Shown: positions 1 to 7,413 of the stretch, piece by piece
How the letters are laid out: every line of letters starts with the position of its first letter
Numbering within the stretch: position 1 is the first letter of the stretch
NCBI RefSeq assembly: GCF_014490035.1
Contig: NZ_CP061008.1
Coordinates: forward strand, 3,410,001 to 3,474,000
Reading direction: 5' to 3'
Length of the DNA stretch: 64,000 nt
From: Achromobacter xylosoxidans
GTDB lineage: Bacteria; Pseudomonadota; Gammaproteobacteria; Burkholderiales; Burkholderiaceae_B
Program-made: the position numbers and the translations under genes
The notes under the pieces: model-generated
The model's database searches: none
Seen by the model: only the letters and a program-made list of their open reading frames with translations
What the model was told of the DNA's origin: nothing

Positions 1-927
1 CTGTTGCAGTCGCACGTGCGGCTGGCCCTGCAGGCCGGCTGTCCCTCCGCGCAGGCCTTGTCCAAACCGGTGTCCCGCAGCGCCATGCAGCAGGCCATCA
101 AGACGGCGTTGCGCAGCATCGACGAAGACGATGCCGCCTCGACCCGGCCGCGCTCGCTGCGGCGCGACGTCATCGAGGCGGCGTTGGGCCATGCGCTGAT
201 CACGGGGCAGGGCATGAGCGTGGTGCTGCAGCCGCAGATGAGCCTGTCGACGGGCCGCGTGCTCGCCGCCGAGGCGCTATCGCGCTGGGATCACCCCGAA
301 CTGGGCGCGATTCCGGCGGCGGACTTCGTGCCTGCCGCGCACCGGCTGGGGCTGGACCGGACCTTGTTCTGCTTGGTGACCGACAAGGTGCTGGAGCTGC
401 AGCAGCGCATGCATGCCGAGGACATCGCCGTGCCCATCGCGATCAACGCCTCGGCCTCCACGCTGTGTTCGCGCGACCTGCCGGGCCTGCTGGAGCAGCG
501 CGTTGCGCAGGCCGGCCTGCCGGCCCGGTTGATCAAGGTCGAACTGACCGAGGATGAGCCGGTAACCGATTGGCTGGCCTTGTCCTCGGCGCTGAACCTG
601 CTGCGCGTGCGCGGCTTTGAATTGGCGATGGATGACTTCGGCGCGGGCATCGCCTCCATGCGTCTGTTCTCGGCCATGCCCTTCACCGAACTGAAGATCG
701 ACCGCGACTTCATCGTCCATATGCATCGCGAGCCCGCGTCGCGCGCGGTGGTCGCCGCCGCCATCGAGATGGGCCGCGTGCTGGGCCGGCGCGTGGTCGC
801 CGAAGGCGTGGAGCACGAGCGCGACGTGGAGTTGCTGCGCGAATTGGGCTGCGACGTGGCGCAAGGCTACGGCATTTCCGTGCCGCTGGAACCCGACGCC
901 TTCGTCGAATTCTGCCGCAGCCATTGA
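1..927 (+). CDS. EAL-domain c-di-GMP phosphodiesterase, 5' end outside the window
   Basis: The reading frame is open at the first base, so the gene starts upstream. The EAL domain fills most of what is visible (from about codon 60 to the end) and should hydrolyse cyclic di-GMP to pGpG. Visible signature residues are AEALSRW (the EAL triad), KVELTEDEP, MDDFGAG, LKIDRDF and AEGVEHE, so the metal- and substrate-binding residues look intact. The first 30 codons contain LSKPVSRSAM, which resembles the conserved Lys-Pro end of a receiver domain, so the full protein may be a REC-EAL response regulator; that part is inference. It is a paralogue of the EAL protein at 25316-26230, sharing LQPQ and VELTED segments. 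No partner gene is visible on this side. Confidence 0.85.
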   Translation: MLQSHVRLALQAGCPSAQALSKPVSRSAMQQAIKTALRSIDEDDAASTRPRSLRRDVIEAALGHALITGQGMSVVLQPQMSLSTGRVLAAEALSRWDHPELGAIPAADFVPAAHRLGLDRTLFCLVTDKVLELQQRMHAEDIAVPIAINASASTLCSRDLPGLLEQRVAQAGLPARLIKVELTEDEPVTDWLALSSALNLLRVRGFELAMDDFGAGIASMRLFSAMPFTELKIDRDFIVHMHREPASRAVVAAAIEMGRVLGRRVVAEGVEHERDVELLRELGCDVAQGYGISVPLEPDAFVEFCRSH

Positions 928-1000
928 GTCATCCGCCCGGCGCGATGGGGTATCCTGGCGCAGGCCGGGTCCGTCCGGACCCTCCCGACTTTCGGCGGAC

Positions 1001-1014
1001 TTGACCCCGATCAA
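1001..1014 (+). promoter_or_regulatory. FNR/ANR box (TTGACCCCGATCAA)
   Basis: TTGAC-N4-ATCAA matches the FNR/ANR consensus TTGAT-N4-ATCAA with one change (C for T at the fifth base). It lies about 100 bases upstream of the flavoprotein start at 1117, with an A/T-rich -10-like stretch near 1032-1038, which is the spacing of a class II FNR-activated promoter. Oxygen-dependent control of the gene is inferred. Confidence 0.6.
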
Positions 1015-1116
1015 GACTGCGCCCGCGCATGGAAAATTGGCCCCACGGGTGGATTTACCATGGCTTCATGCGGGCTGCGCACGGTGGCGCGGTCCCCTCG
1101 ATGGAGCGAAGAACCG

Positions 1117-2427
1117 ATGCGACGCATACTGGCCGCCGTACTGCTGATTTCCCTGCTGGCCTGGGCCGGCGCCTATTGGGCGCAACCTCCGGCCGAACTC
1201 AACGTCTGGACCGCGCGCGATCAGCTCATCCTGCTGACAGGCCTGGGCGCCTACGCGCTCATGGCCTTGATCATGCTGCTGGCGGTGCGTCCCATGTGGC
1301 TGGAAACGCGCATAGGCGGGCTGGACAAGATGTACCGGCTGCACAAGTGGAGCGGCATCCTGGCCGCCGTGCTGGCGGCGGCGCATTACCTGATCAAATT
1401 GGGCAAACCGTTGCTGCTGGCGCTGTTCGATCCCGTGCCCAAGACGCCGCGCGCGGCCGCCTTGCTGGACATGTTCCGCGGATCCGCCAAGGACATCGGC
1501 GAATGGGCCGTGTGGATCCTGGCGGCGATGGTGTTGCTCACGCTGTGGCGGCGCTTTCCGTACCACATCTGGCGCCAGGTCCACCGCATCGCCGCGGTGA
1601 TCTTCCTGGTGGTCGCCTTCCATGGCGTGGTGCTGACGCCGGCCGCCTGGTGGTGGCAGCCCGCCGGCTGGCTGGTGGCGCTGTGCACCGCGGTGGGGAC
1701 GGTTTGCGCCGTCATGGCGCTGACCGGCAATATCGGACGCGGCCGCCGCTACCGGGGGCAGGTGCTGGCCATCGATCATCTTTCCGACGACATCCTGGCG
1801 CTCACCTGTAGGGTGGAGGGCAACTGGCACCATCGCGCCGGGCAGTTCGCGTTCCTGACGGCGGACCGGCGCGAGGGCGCGCATCCCTTTACGGTGTCCG
1901 GCGCGGACGACGGCACCGGCCGGGTGCAGTTCTCCATCAAGGCGCTCGGCGACTACACGCGGCGTCTGCAGCGCAGCCTGCAAGTGGGGCAGGACGTCAT
2001 CATCGAAGGCCCTTATGGCTGCTTCGACTTCCAGCGCGGCGATGGGCGGCCGCAGATCTGGGTGGCTGCGGGCATCGGCGTCACGCCGTTCATTTCATGG
2101 ATGGAATCCCTGCAGACGGACCCGGACACCGCGCCGGTCGCGACCCTGTACTACTGCGCCCGCAATGCCGGCGACGCGCCGTTCGCGGACCATCTGAAAG
2201 CGCTATGCGCGCGCGTGCCGAACGTGACGCTGCAGGTGCGCTACAGCGATACCCAGCGGCCGCTGACGGCCGCCGAGCTGGCCGCGGACCACAAGCCGGG
2301 CGCGCGATGGCCCAGCGTGTGGTTCTGCGGCCCGACGGGATTCGCCGATGCCTTGAAGGACGGCTTGCACCGGCGCGGCATGCCGGTGAGCGAACTGTTT
2401 CACCAGGAGGCGTTCCAGATGCGCTGA
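1117..2427 (+). CDS. Ferric-reductase-like transmembrane flavoprotein (FRE/FNR type)
   Basis: The protein has 436 residues from the ATG at 1117, which follows a GGAG ribosome site; upstream in-frame starts lack one. The N-terminal half has about six hydrophobic segments with spaced histidines (LHKWSG, AAHYLI, VHRIAA, AFHGVV) typical of bis-heme ferric-reductase-like domains. The C-terminal half is a ferredoxin-reductase module with the FAD motif HPFTVSG and the NAD(P) motif GIGVTPF. It should pass electrons from NAD(P)H through FAD and heme across the inner membrane. The acceptor cannot be told: ferric iron, oxygen or another oxidant are all possible. An FNR/ANR box upstream suggests low-oxygen control. 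It is convergent with the MuiA-like gene, with only five bases between the stops. Confidence 0.85.
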   Translation: MRRILAAVLLISLLAWAGAYWAQPPAELNVWTARDQLILLTGLGAYALMALIMLLAVRPMWLETRIGGLDKMYRLHKWSGILAAVLAAAHYLIKLGKPLLLALFDPVPKTPRAAALLDMFRGSAKDIGEWAVWILAAMVLLTLWRRFPYHIWRQVHRIAAVIFLVVAFHGVVLTPAAWWWQPAGWLVALCTAVGTVCAVMALTGNIGRGRRYRGQVLAIDHLSDDILALTCRVEGNWHHRAGQFAFLTADRREGAHPFTVSGADDGTGRVQFSIKALGDYTRRLQRSLQVGQDVIIEGPYGCFDFQRGDGRPQIWVAAGIGVTPFISWMESLQTDPDTAPVATLYYCARNAGDAPFADHLKALCARVPNVTLQVRYSDTQRPLTAAELAADHKPGARWPSVWFCGPTGFADALKDGLHRRGMPVSELFHQEAFQMR

Positions 2428-2432
2428 GCGCA

Positions 2433-4088
2433 TCAGATGCCGGACACCTCGATGTCGCCCGGATAGTCGACCGAAAACTTCAACACCGTTTCGCGCGACT
2501 TGCCGGGCTCCATTTCCCAGTCCCACACCAGCTTGCCGTCTTCCTCGCGCTTGATCTCGCGGTCTGCCGGCGACAGCAGCTTGACCACGATCTTCTCGTT
2601 GCGCGAAATGGGCAGGCGGTCCTTGAACGACACCTGCTCCTTGGTGGCCTTGCTGTTCTTGACCGTGATCTTGTACTCGTAGGTCACGCGCTTGCCGCTG
2701 CCCGAAAAGCCGGTGCTTTCGGTATAGCGGTTGACCAGCTGGCGCTTGATCGAGATGCCATCGTCGGCGCCCAGCGCCAACTCGAGCTTCTCGCCGGGCA
2801 TCACCGCCTTCATGGAGCTGGCCGCGACGAAGGCGTCGTCCAGGAAGGTGTTCAGCGAACCGGCCAGGAAGGGGAATTCCGTGTTGTTGCTGGCGTGCGC
2901 GGTCAGGAACATGGCTTCGCGCAGGGCCGGCGTGGACTGGTACTGCAGCGTGGCAGGCAGCTTGGCCGTGGCAATGGCCACGCGTTGCGAAGAATTGTCG
3001 GACAGCAGCGTGGCCGGATTCTTGATCTGGAACGATGCGCTGGTCGCTTCGGCCTGCACCTCGGCGGTCGCCTGCTCCAGCGGTTCCGGCCTCATCTCGG
3101 CAACCGGCGCGGCGGCGTCCTCGAAGGACTGGACGCGCTGGCGCGACATCTTGGCTTCGGCTTCTTGCCTGGCCGCGGCGACCGGCGCCGGGCTGGGGCG
3201 CGGACGGGGCGGAGGAGGCGGGGCGGCCACGTCGACGATCCAGGGCTGCAGCGCGGGCGCGCCGCCGCCCAGCGAGGGCCGCGCGGTGGACAGCGTGAGC
3301 TTGACGTTATTCCAGTCTTCGCCGGTGTTCTGGCGGATGACGCCGAAGTAGCCCAGGTCCACGCTGCGGTCGGCAGGGCGCAGGCGCGCATCGTAGGCGG
3401 GCGTCCAGCGGGCGCCGGCCACGGCGTAGGAAACGTTCAGATCCAGCTTGCCCGCGCGCGCCAGGTTGACGCGCAGGGTGACGGTCTTGGTGCGGCGGTT
3501 GAGCGAACTTTGCAGCTGGCCCAGTTGGTCTTGCAATGCGGTCAGTTCGCGCTCCAGCGCCTCTTTCTGTTCGGCCACCCGGCGCAGTCCGGCCAGCGAC
3601 TTGGCCAGGGAGTCAGCGCTCAGGGACTGGATCGCCTTCAGTTCGTCCAGCGTCAGGCGCGCGCCGTCCTTCGAGGGCTCGGTGGCGCCGCGCTGCATCA
3701 TCAGCACCAGCTCACGCTGGTTGTCCAGCACTGCCGCTTCGTCGTCCAGCAGCGCCTGCTGGCCCTGCAGCTTGCGTACCTGTTCCTCCAGCTGCTTGAC
3801 GCGTTCGTTGGCGGTGTCGGCCTGATAGGCGTCGCGCACCTTCACATCCAGCAACGTCGCCTGGCCGGTGCTCTTGGCAGAGACTTGCAGCGAATTCTCC
3901 TGCAGGCTGGCCGGCAGCTTCTCCAGCACCAGTTCGTGTTCGCCCGCGGCCAGCTCGCTGCTGGCGGCGCGCGTCACGACCGCGCGGTCCTGGTAGACGG
4001 TCACGGAACCGATGGAGGAAGGCAGCCCGGCGGCTGCGGCCAGGCCGGGGATCGTCGCAATGGCCAAGGCCAGAAGGGTACGTCGCAC
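2433..4088 (-). CDS. MuiA-like protein with DUF4140 and DUF4139 domains
   Basis: The protein has 551 residues from a GTG start chosen because AAAGGTGA sits just before it and the product then begins with a clean signal peptide ending in GLAAAAG. After the signal come a DUF4140 domain (SSIGSVTVYQDRAVVTR), a coiled coil (about residues 85-135, rich in Gln, Glu and Leu), the first part of DUF4139, a proline-rich linker (PPPPPRPRPSPAP) and the rest of DUF4139. The family is named for a mucoidy inhibitor; the molecular function is not known. It is predicted to be periplasmic or surface-exposed. It stands alone, convergent with the ferric-reductase-like gene. Confidence 0.8.
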   Translation of the reverse strand: MRRTLLALAIATIPGLAAAAGLPSSIGSVTVYQDRAVVTRAASSELAAGEHELVLEKLPASLQENSLQVSAKSTGQATLLDVKVRDAYQADTANERVKQLEEQVRKLQGQQALLDDEAAVLDNQRELVLMMQRGATEPSKDGARLTLDELKAIQSLSADSLAKSLAGLRRVAEQKEALERELTALQDQLGQLQSSLNRRTKTVTLRVNLARAGKLDLNVSYAVAGARWTPAYDARLRPADRSVDLGYFGVIRQNTGEDWNNVKLTLSTARPSLGGGAPALQPWIVDVAAPPPPPRPRPSPAPVAAARQEAEAKMSRQRVQSFEDAAAPVAEMRPEPLEQATAEVQAEATSASFQIKNPATLLSDNSSQRVAIATAKLPATLQYQSTPALREAMFLTAHASNNTEFPFLAGSLNTFLDDAFVAASSMKAVMPGEKLELALGADDGISIKRQLVNRYTESTGFSGSGKRVTYEYKITVKNSKATKEQVSFKDRLPISRNEKIVVKLLSPADREIKREEDGKLVWDWEMEPGKSRETVLKFSVDYPGDIEVSGI

Positions 4089-4233
4089 TATTTCACCTTT
4101 AGACAGGTTGGAATCGCGCGGCGCCGTGTCCTTTGGGCAGGGACGGCCCGCCGCGCGCGCCAAATTTACATTGTGGCCTGGGCGCTGGTTTTACAGAAGA
4201 TGACAAACGCGACAGGGCGATACCGCGCGGCCC

Positions 4234-5124
4234 TCAGGGATGGGCCAGCGCGCGCAGCATGTCCACGGCGTTGCCCGCCGCCGTCGAGCGGTCGTGGCGG
4301 CGGTAGGCCATGTCCAGCAAGGCATGCGGCGCGTCGCCCTTGATGGGCCGGTATTCGATGCCTTGCGCGCCCATGTGCCGCATCGCCGCCGGCACGATGG
4401 AAATACCCACGCCGGCCGCCACCAGGCTGACGATGGAAGCCATCTGCGGCGCTTCCTGGATGACCCGAGGCACGAAGCCGGCGCGTTGGCAGGCCGACAT
4501 GATGGCGTCGTACAAGCCGGCCCCGATGGGGCGCGGATACAGCACGAAGTCCTCGTCCGCCAACGCGGCGATGGGCACGCTGCGCTTGCGGCTCAACGCA
4601 TGGTCTGGCGGCAGCGCCACCAGCATGGGTTCGTCCAGCACGCGCTCGGACTCGAACTCCGGGTCCAGTACGTAGGGCGGCCGCACGAAGGCGACGTCGA
4701 CGTCGCCCGCGCGCAGGCCGCGCAGCAGCGTGACCGTATTGCTCTCGGTAAGCGTGACGCGCACGTCGGGATAGCGGTCCCGGTACGCGCGGATGGCCCG
4801 TGGCAGGTAGGGGTGGAACACCGCCGACGCCGTGAACCCCACGGTGATCGCCCCGCGCTCGCCGCGGCCCAGCCGGCGGGCCGTGTCGATGGCGCGATCG
4901 GCGCTGGCGAGGATGGCGCGGGCGTCCTCCAGGAACTGGGCGCCGGCCTCGGTCAGCGCGATGCCCCGCGGCAGGCGCAGGAACAGCGGGGTGCCGATTT
5001 CGCGTTCCAGCTGCTGGATCTGCTGGCTCAGCGGCGGCTGGCCTATGCCCAGCCTGGCGGCGGCGCGCGTGAAGTGCAGCTCTTCGGCGACGGCGGTGAA
5101 ATACCGCAGGTGGCGCAATTCCAT
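4234..5124 (-). CDS. LysR-family transcriptional regulator
   Basis: The protein has 296 residues, the normal LysR length. The winged helix-turn-helix is at residues 1-60 (MELRHLRYFTAVAEE, FTRAAARLGIGQPPLSQQI) and the periplasmic-binding-like effector domain spans about 90-290 (ITVGFTASAVFHPYLP, VAAGVGISIVPAAM). It is divergent from the MFS gene at 5229 with about 100 bases between them, so it probably controls that transporter and itself. The small-molecule effector cannot be predicted from the sequence. The start is well supported by alignment of the first helix with the family pattern. Confidence 0.92.
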   Translation of the reverse strand: MELRHLRYFTAVAEELHFTRAAARLGIGQPPLSQQIQQLEREIGTPLFLRLPRGIALTEAGAQFLEDARAILASADRAIDTARRLGRGERGAITVGFTASAVFHPYLPRAIRAYRDRYPDVRVTLTESNTVTLLRGLRAGDVDVAFVRPPYVLDPEFESERVLDEPMLVALPPDHALSRKRSVPIAALADEDFVLYPRPIGAGLYDAIMSACQRAGFVPRVIQEAPQMASIVSLVAAGVGISIVPAAMRHMGAQGIEYRPIKGDAPHALLDMAYRRHDRSTAAGNAVDMLRALAHP

Positions 5125-5132
5125 CGTTATTA

Positions 5133-5169
5133 CATATGGTCGGGGTGACTTTCATATATTGGACATATG
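5133..5169. promoter_or_regulatory. Candidate LysR operator: spaced CATATG repeats
   Basis: Between the LysR and MFS starts two copies of CATATG begin at 5133 and 5164, with CATATA at 5153. The outer copies with their flanks (CATATGGTC and GGACATATG) form an imperfect inverted repeat. They are 31 bases apart, about three helical turns, on one face of the DNA. This suits a LysR tetramer, but binding is inferred. Confidence 0.45.
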
Positions 5170-5228
5170 CAGGGGAAAAGTCTACTTTGATTACGTGGGC
5201 TGCATGCCCGCCGTTTTCGAGAATCCCG

Positions 5229-6536
5229 ATGTCTGCCCCCTTAGCCAGTCCCTCGTCCCCAATCGCCGCGTCCGCGCCGGCGGAACCTGTCTCTGCGCCT
5301 ACTGATCATCTCGCCCGCGGCACCCCCGGGTTGCGGCGCGCCCAGTGGGCCTTGTTCGCGGCCGGTTTTTCCACTTTTTCCCTGCTGTATTGCGTGCAGC
5401 CGCTGATGCCGCTGTTCACCCATGCGTTCGGCGTGTCGCCCGCGCAGAGCAGCCTGGTGCTATCGCTGTGTACCGGCTTCCTGGCTGTCGCCATCTTCTT
5501 CGTGGGCTTGTTTTCGCAAGCCGTGCCGCGCAAGCGCGCCATGGCGCTGTCGCTGTTCGCGTCCGCCTTGCTGGGCACCATCGCCGCCGCCGCGCCCGAC
5601 TGGCACAGCCTGCTGGCGCTGCGCGCGTTGCAAGGGCTGGCGATGGGCGGCGTGCCGGCGCTGGCCATGGCCTACCTGGCCGAGGAGGTCGAACCCGGCA
5701 CCCTGGGCTTCGCCATGGGCCTGTACATCGGCGGCAGCGCGTTCGGCGGCCTGTCCGGCCGCGTCATCACCGGCCTGGTGTCGGATCATTTCGGCTGGCG
5801 CGCCGCGCTGGGCACGCTGGGCCTCCTGGGCATCGTGGCGGCGGTGCTGTTCGTGTGGCTGCTGCCCGCGTCGCGCCGGTTTGCGCCGCAGCGGGGCAGG
5901 GGCTGGGCGGGCGTGTGGGGCGATGTGCGCGCAGGCGCCGCCTCGCACCTGAAGAATGGTCCCCTATGCGGGCTGTTCGCGCTGGGCGGCCTGCTGATGG
6001 GCGCGTTCGTCACGGTCTACAACTACGTGGGCTTTCGCCTGCTGCTGCCACCATTTTCGCTGAGCCAGACCTTCATCGGCTTCATCTTCGTGGTCTATCT
6101 GGTCGGCATCTTCGCGTCGACCTGGTTCGGCCGCCTGGCCGACCGCCATGGGCGCGGCGCGATGCTGTCGGCCGCCACCGGAATGGCGCTGGCGGGGCTG
6201 CTGCTGACGCTGTCCAACTGGCTGCCGCTGCTGATCGCCGGGATCGTGGTGTTCACTTTCGGCTTTTTCGCGGCCCACGCCGTCGCCAGCGGCTGGGTCG
6301 GACAGATGGCGCGCGGCTACAAGGCGTTGGCGGCGTCGCTCTATCTGCTGGTGTACTACGTGGGTTCCAGCGTGCTCGGATCCCTGGGCGGACACTTCTG
6401 GACCACGGGCCAGTGGGCCGGCGTGGCCGCGATGGCGGGCGGACTGCTGACTTTGGCGCTGGCCATCAGCGCGGGCCTGTACAAGCGCACTGGCCGCGTG
6501 CCGGCATCGGCCGCGGTGGGGCGGGGCGTCTCCTAG
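5229..6536 (+). CDS. MFS transporter, YnfM-like
   Basis: The protein has 435 residues from the ATG at 5229, giving a soluble N-terminal tail of about 40 residues and then about twelve hydrophobic segments. The loop between helices 2 and 3 reads SQAVPRKRAM, and the matching loop in the second half reads GRLADRHGRG, both typical of the major facilitator superfamily. It is closest in style to YnfM-type drug:H+ antiporters (12-helix DHA1). The substrate is unknown. It is divergent from a LysR regulator that probably controls it. An upstream in-frame start exists at 5136 but would overlap the operator region and lacks a ribosome site. Confidence 0.85.
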   Translation: MSAPLASPSSPIAASAPAEPVSAPTDHLARGTPGLRRAQWALFAAGFSTFSLLYCVQPLMPLFTHAFGVSPAQSSLVLSLCTGFLAVAIFFVGLFSQAVPRKRAMALSLFASALLGTIAAAAPDWHSLLALRALQGLAMGGVPALAMAYLAEEVEPGTLGFAMGLYIGGSAFGGLSGRVITGLVSDHFGWRAALGTLGLLGIVAAVLFVWLLPASRRFAPQRGRGWAGVWGDVRAGAASHLKNGPLCGLFALGGLLMGAFVTVYNYVGFRLLLPPFSLSQTFIGFIFVVYLVGIFASTWFGRLADRHGRGAMLSAATGMALAGLLLTLSNWLPLLIAGIVVFTFGFFAAHAVASGWVGQMARGYKALAASLYLLVYYVGSSVLGSLGGHFWTTGQWAGVAAMAGGLLTLALAISAGLYKRTGRVPASAAVGRGVS

Positions 6537-6547
6537 AATGCCATAAA

Positions 6548-6562
6548 AGATATTAATTCTCA
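6548..6562. promoter_or_regulatory. Fur-box-like site (AGATATTAATTCTCA)
   Basis: The 15 bases match the 7-1-7 Fur model TGATAAT-N-ATTATCA at 11 of 14 positions. The site lies in an A/T-rich island that stands out from its GC-rich surroundings, about 60 bases upstream of the DUF2325 gene. Iron control is inferred from the match alone. Confidence 0.45.
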
Positions 6563-6618
6563 TTTATAATTTGCGGCACGCTCGGTGAGCGCCATCCCAT
6601 CCAGATCCGAGGGCCGCG

Positions 6619-7329
6619 ATGAATCCTATTTCTCCCGACAGCCATAACCTGCAGCGCGAGCATGCCGCGCTGCTTGCCGCCTACGGACAGGCGCAAGCGC
6701 ATTGCAGCCGACTCCTGGCGGCCCAGGCCGCGCGCATCCTGTATCTGGAGAGCGAGGCCATGCGCCTGCGCGCAGCCGTCATCCAGCGCGACACGGCGCT
6801 GGCCTGGGCGCGTGAAGACCGCAATACGCTGGAGACTTCCATTCCAGGGCTGCCCAAACGCGTGGCGCTGGCGCGCCGCGTCGCCCAGTTGATGGAGCGC
6901 GTGCAGACGCTCATGCGCGAGCGCTTGGCCTGGCAGGGCCGGGCCGGCGCTGGCGCGCGTGAACTCGAGACGCTTGCGGAACCGCCTGCCTGGCGTCCCG
7001 CGCCGCCCGCGGTGGTGCTGCGCGAGAAGGCGGTGCTGTGCGTCGGCGAGGACGCGGTGGCACTGGCGCTGACCCGCAAGATGGTCGAACTGGCCGGCGG
7101 GCGTTATCTCGGCCATGACGGCGGCGCGGATGCCGATGGCGAAACGCTGGAAGCCAGCCTGGTGGCCGCGGACCTGGTGATCTGCCAGACCGGCTGCGTC
7201 AGCCACGGCGCCTACTGGCGCGTCAAGGACCATTGCACCCGCACCGGTAAACAATGCGTGCTGGTCGACAAGCCCGAAGCCTTGCAGGCGCTGCGGCTGG
7301 AACGTCAGCCGCTGAAGACGGGCAACTGA
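6619..7329 (+). CDS. DUF2325 domain protein
   Basis: The protein has 236 residues. The N-terminal half (about 1-130) is helical and probably coiled-coil (HAALLAAYGQAQAH, ALARRVAQLMERVQ). The C-terminal DUF2325 domain (about 138-230) begins at KAVLCVGEDAVA and carries the family signature QTGCVSHGAYWRVKDHC, with two cysteines and a histidine that could bind a metal. The biochemical role of DUF2325 is not established. The Fur-like box upstream suggests a link to iron. It stands alone between the MFS gene and the hybrid kinase; no ribosome site is striking, but the first Met follows a GAGG. Confidence 0.8.
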   Translation: MNPISPDSHNLQREHAALLAAYGQAQAHCSRLLAAQAARILYLESEAMRLRAAVIQRDTALAWAREDRNTLETSIPGLPKRVALARRVAQLMERVQTLMRERLAWQGRAGAGARELETLAEPPAWRPAPPAVVLREKAVLCVGEDAVALALTRKMVELAGGRYLGHDGGADADGETLEASLVAADLVICQTGCVSHGAYWRVKDHCTRTGKQCVLVDKPEALQALRLERQPLKTGN

Positions 7330-7413
7330 GCCGGGAACCGTAGCGTCGCGTTACCTAGCGTTTCGGCTGCGCGCCCACAGGCGCAATACAGTCGAGGGGC
7401 AAGGGGGGCCGAC

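Noticed and set aside
1060..1116. An N-terminal extension of the ferric-reductase-like protein starting at 1060.
   Set aside because: The extra residues are polar and lack a ribosome site; the ATG at 1117 has one and begins directly with a membrane helix.
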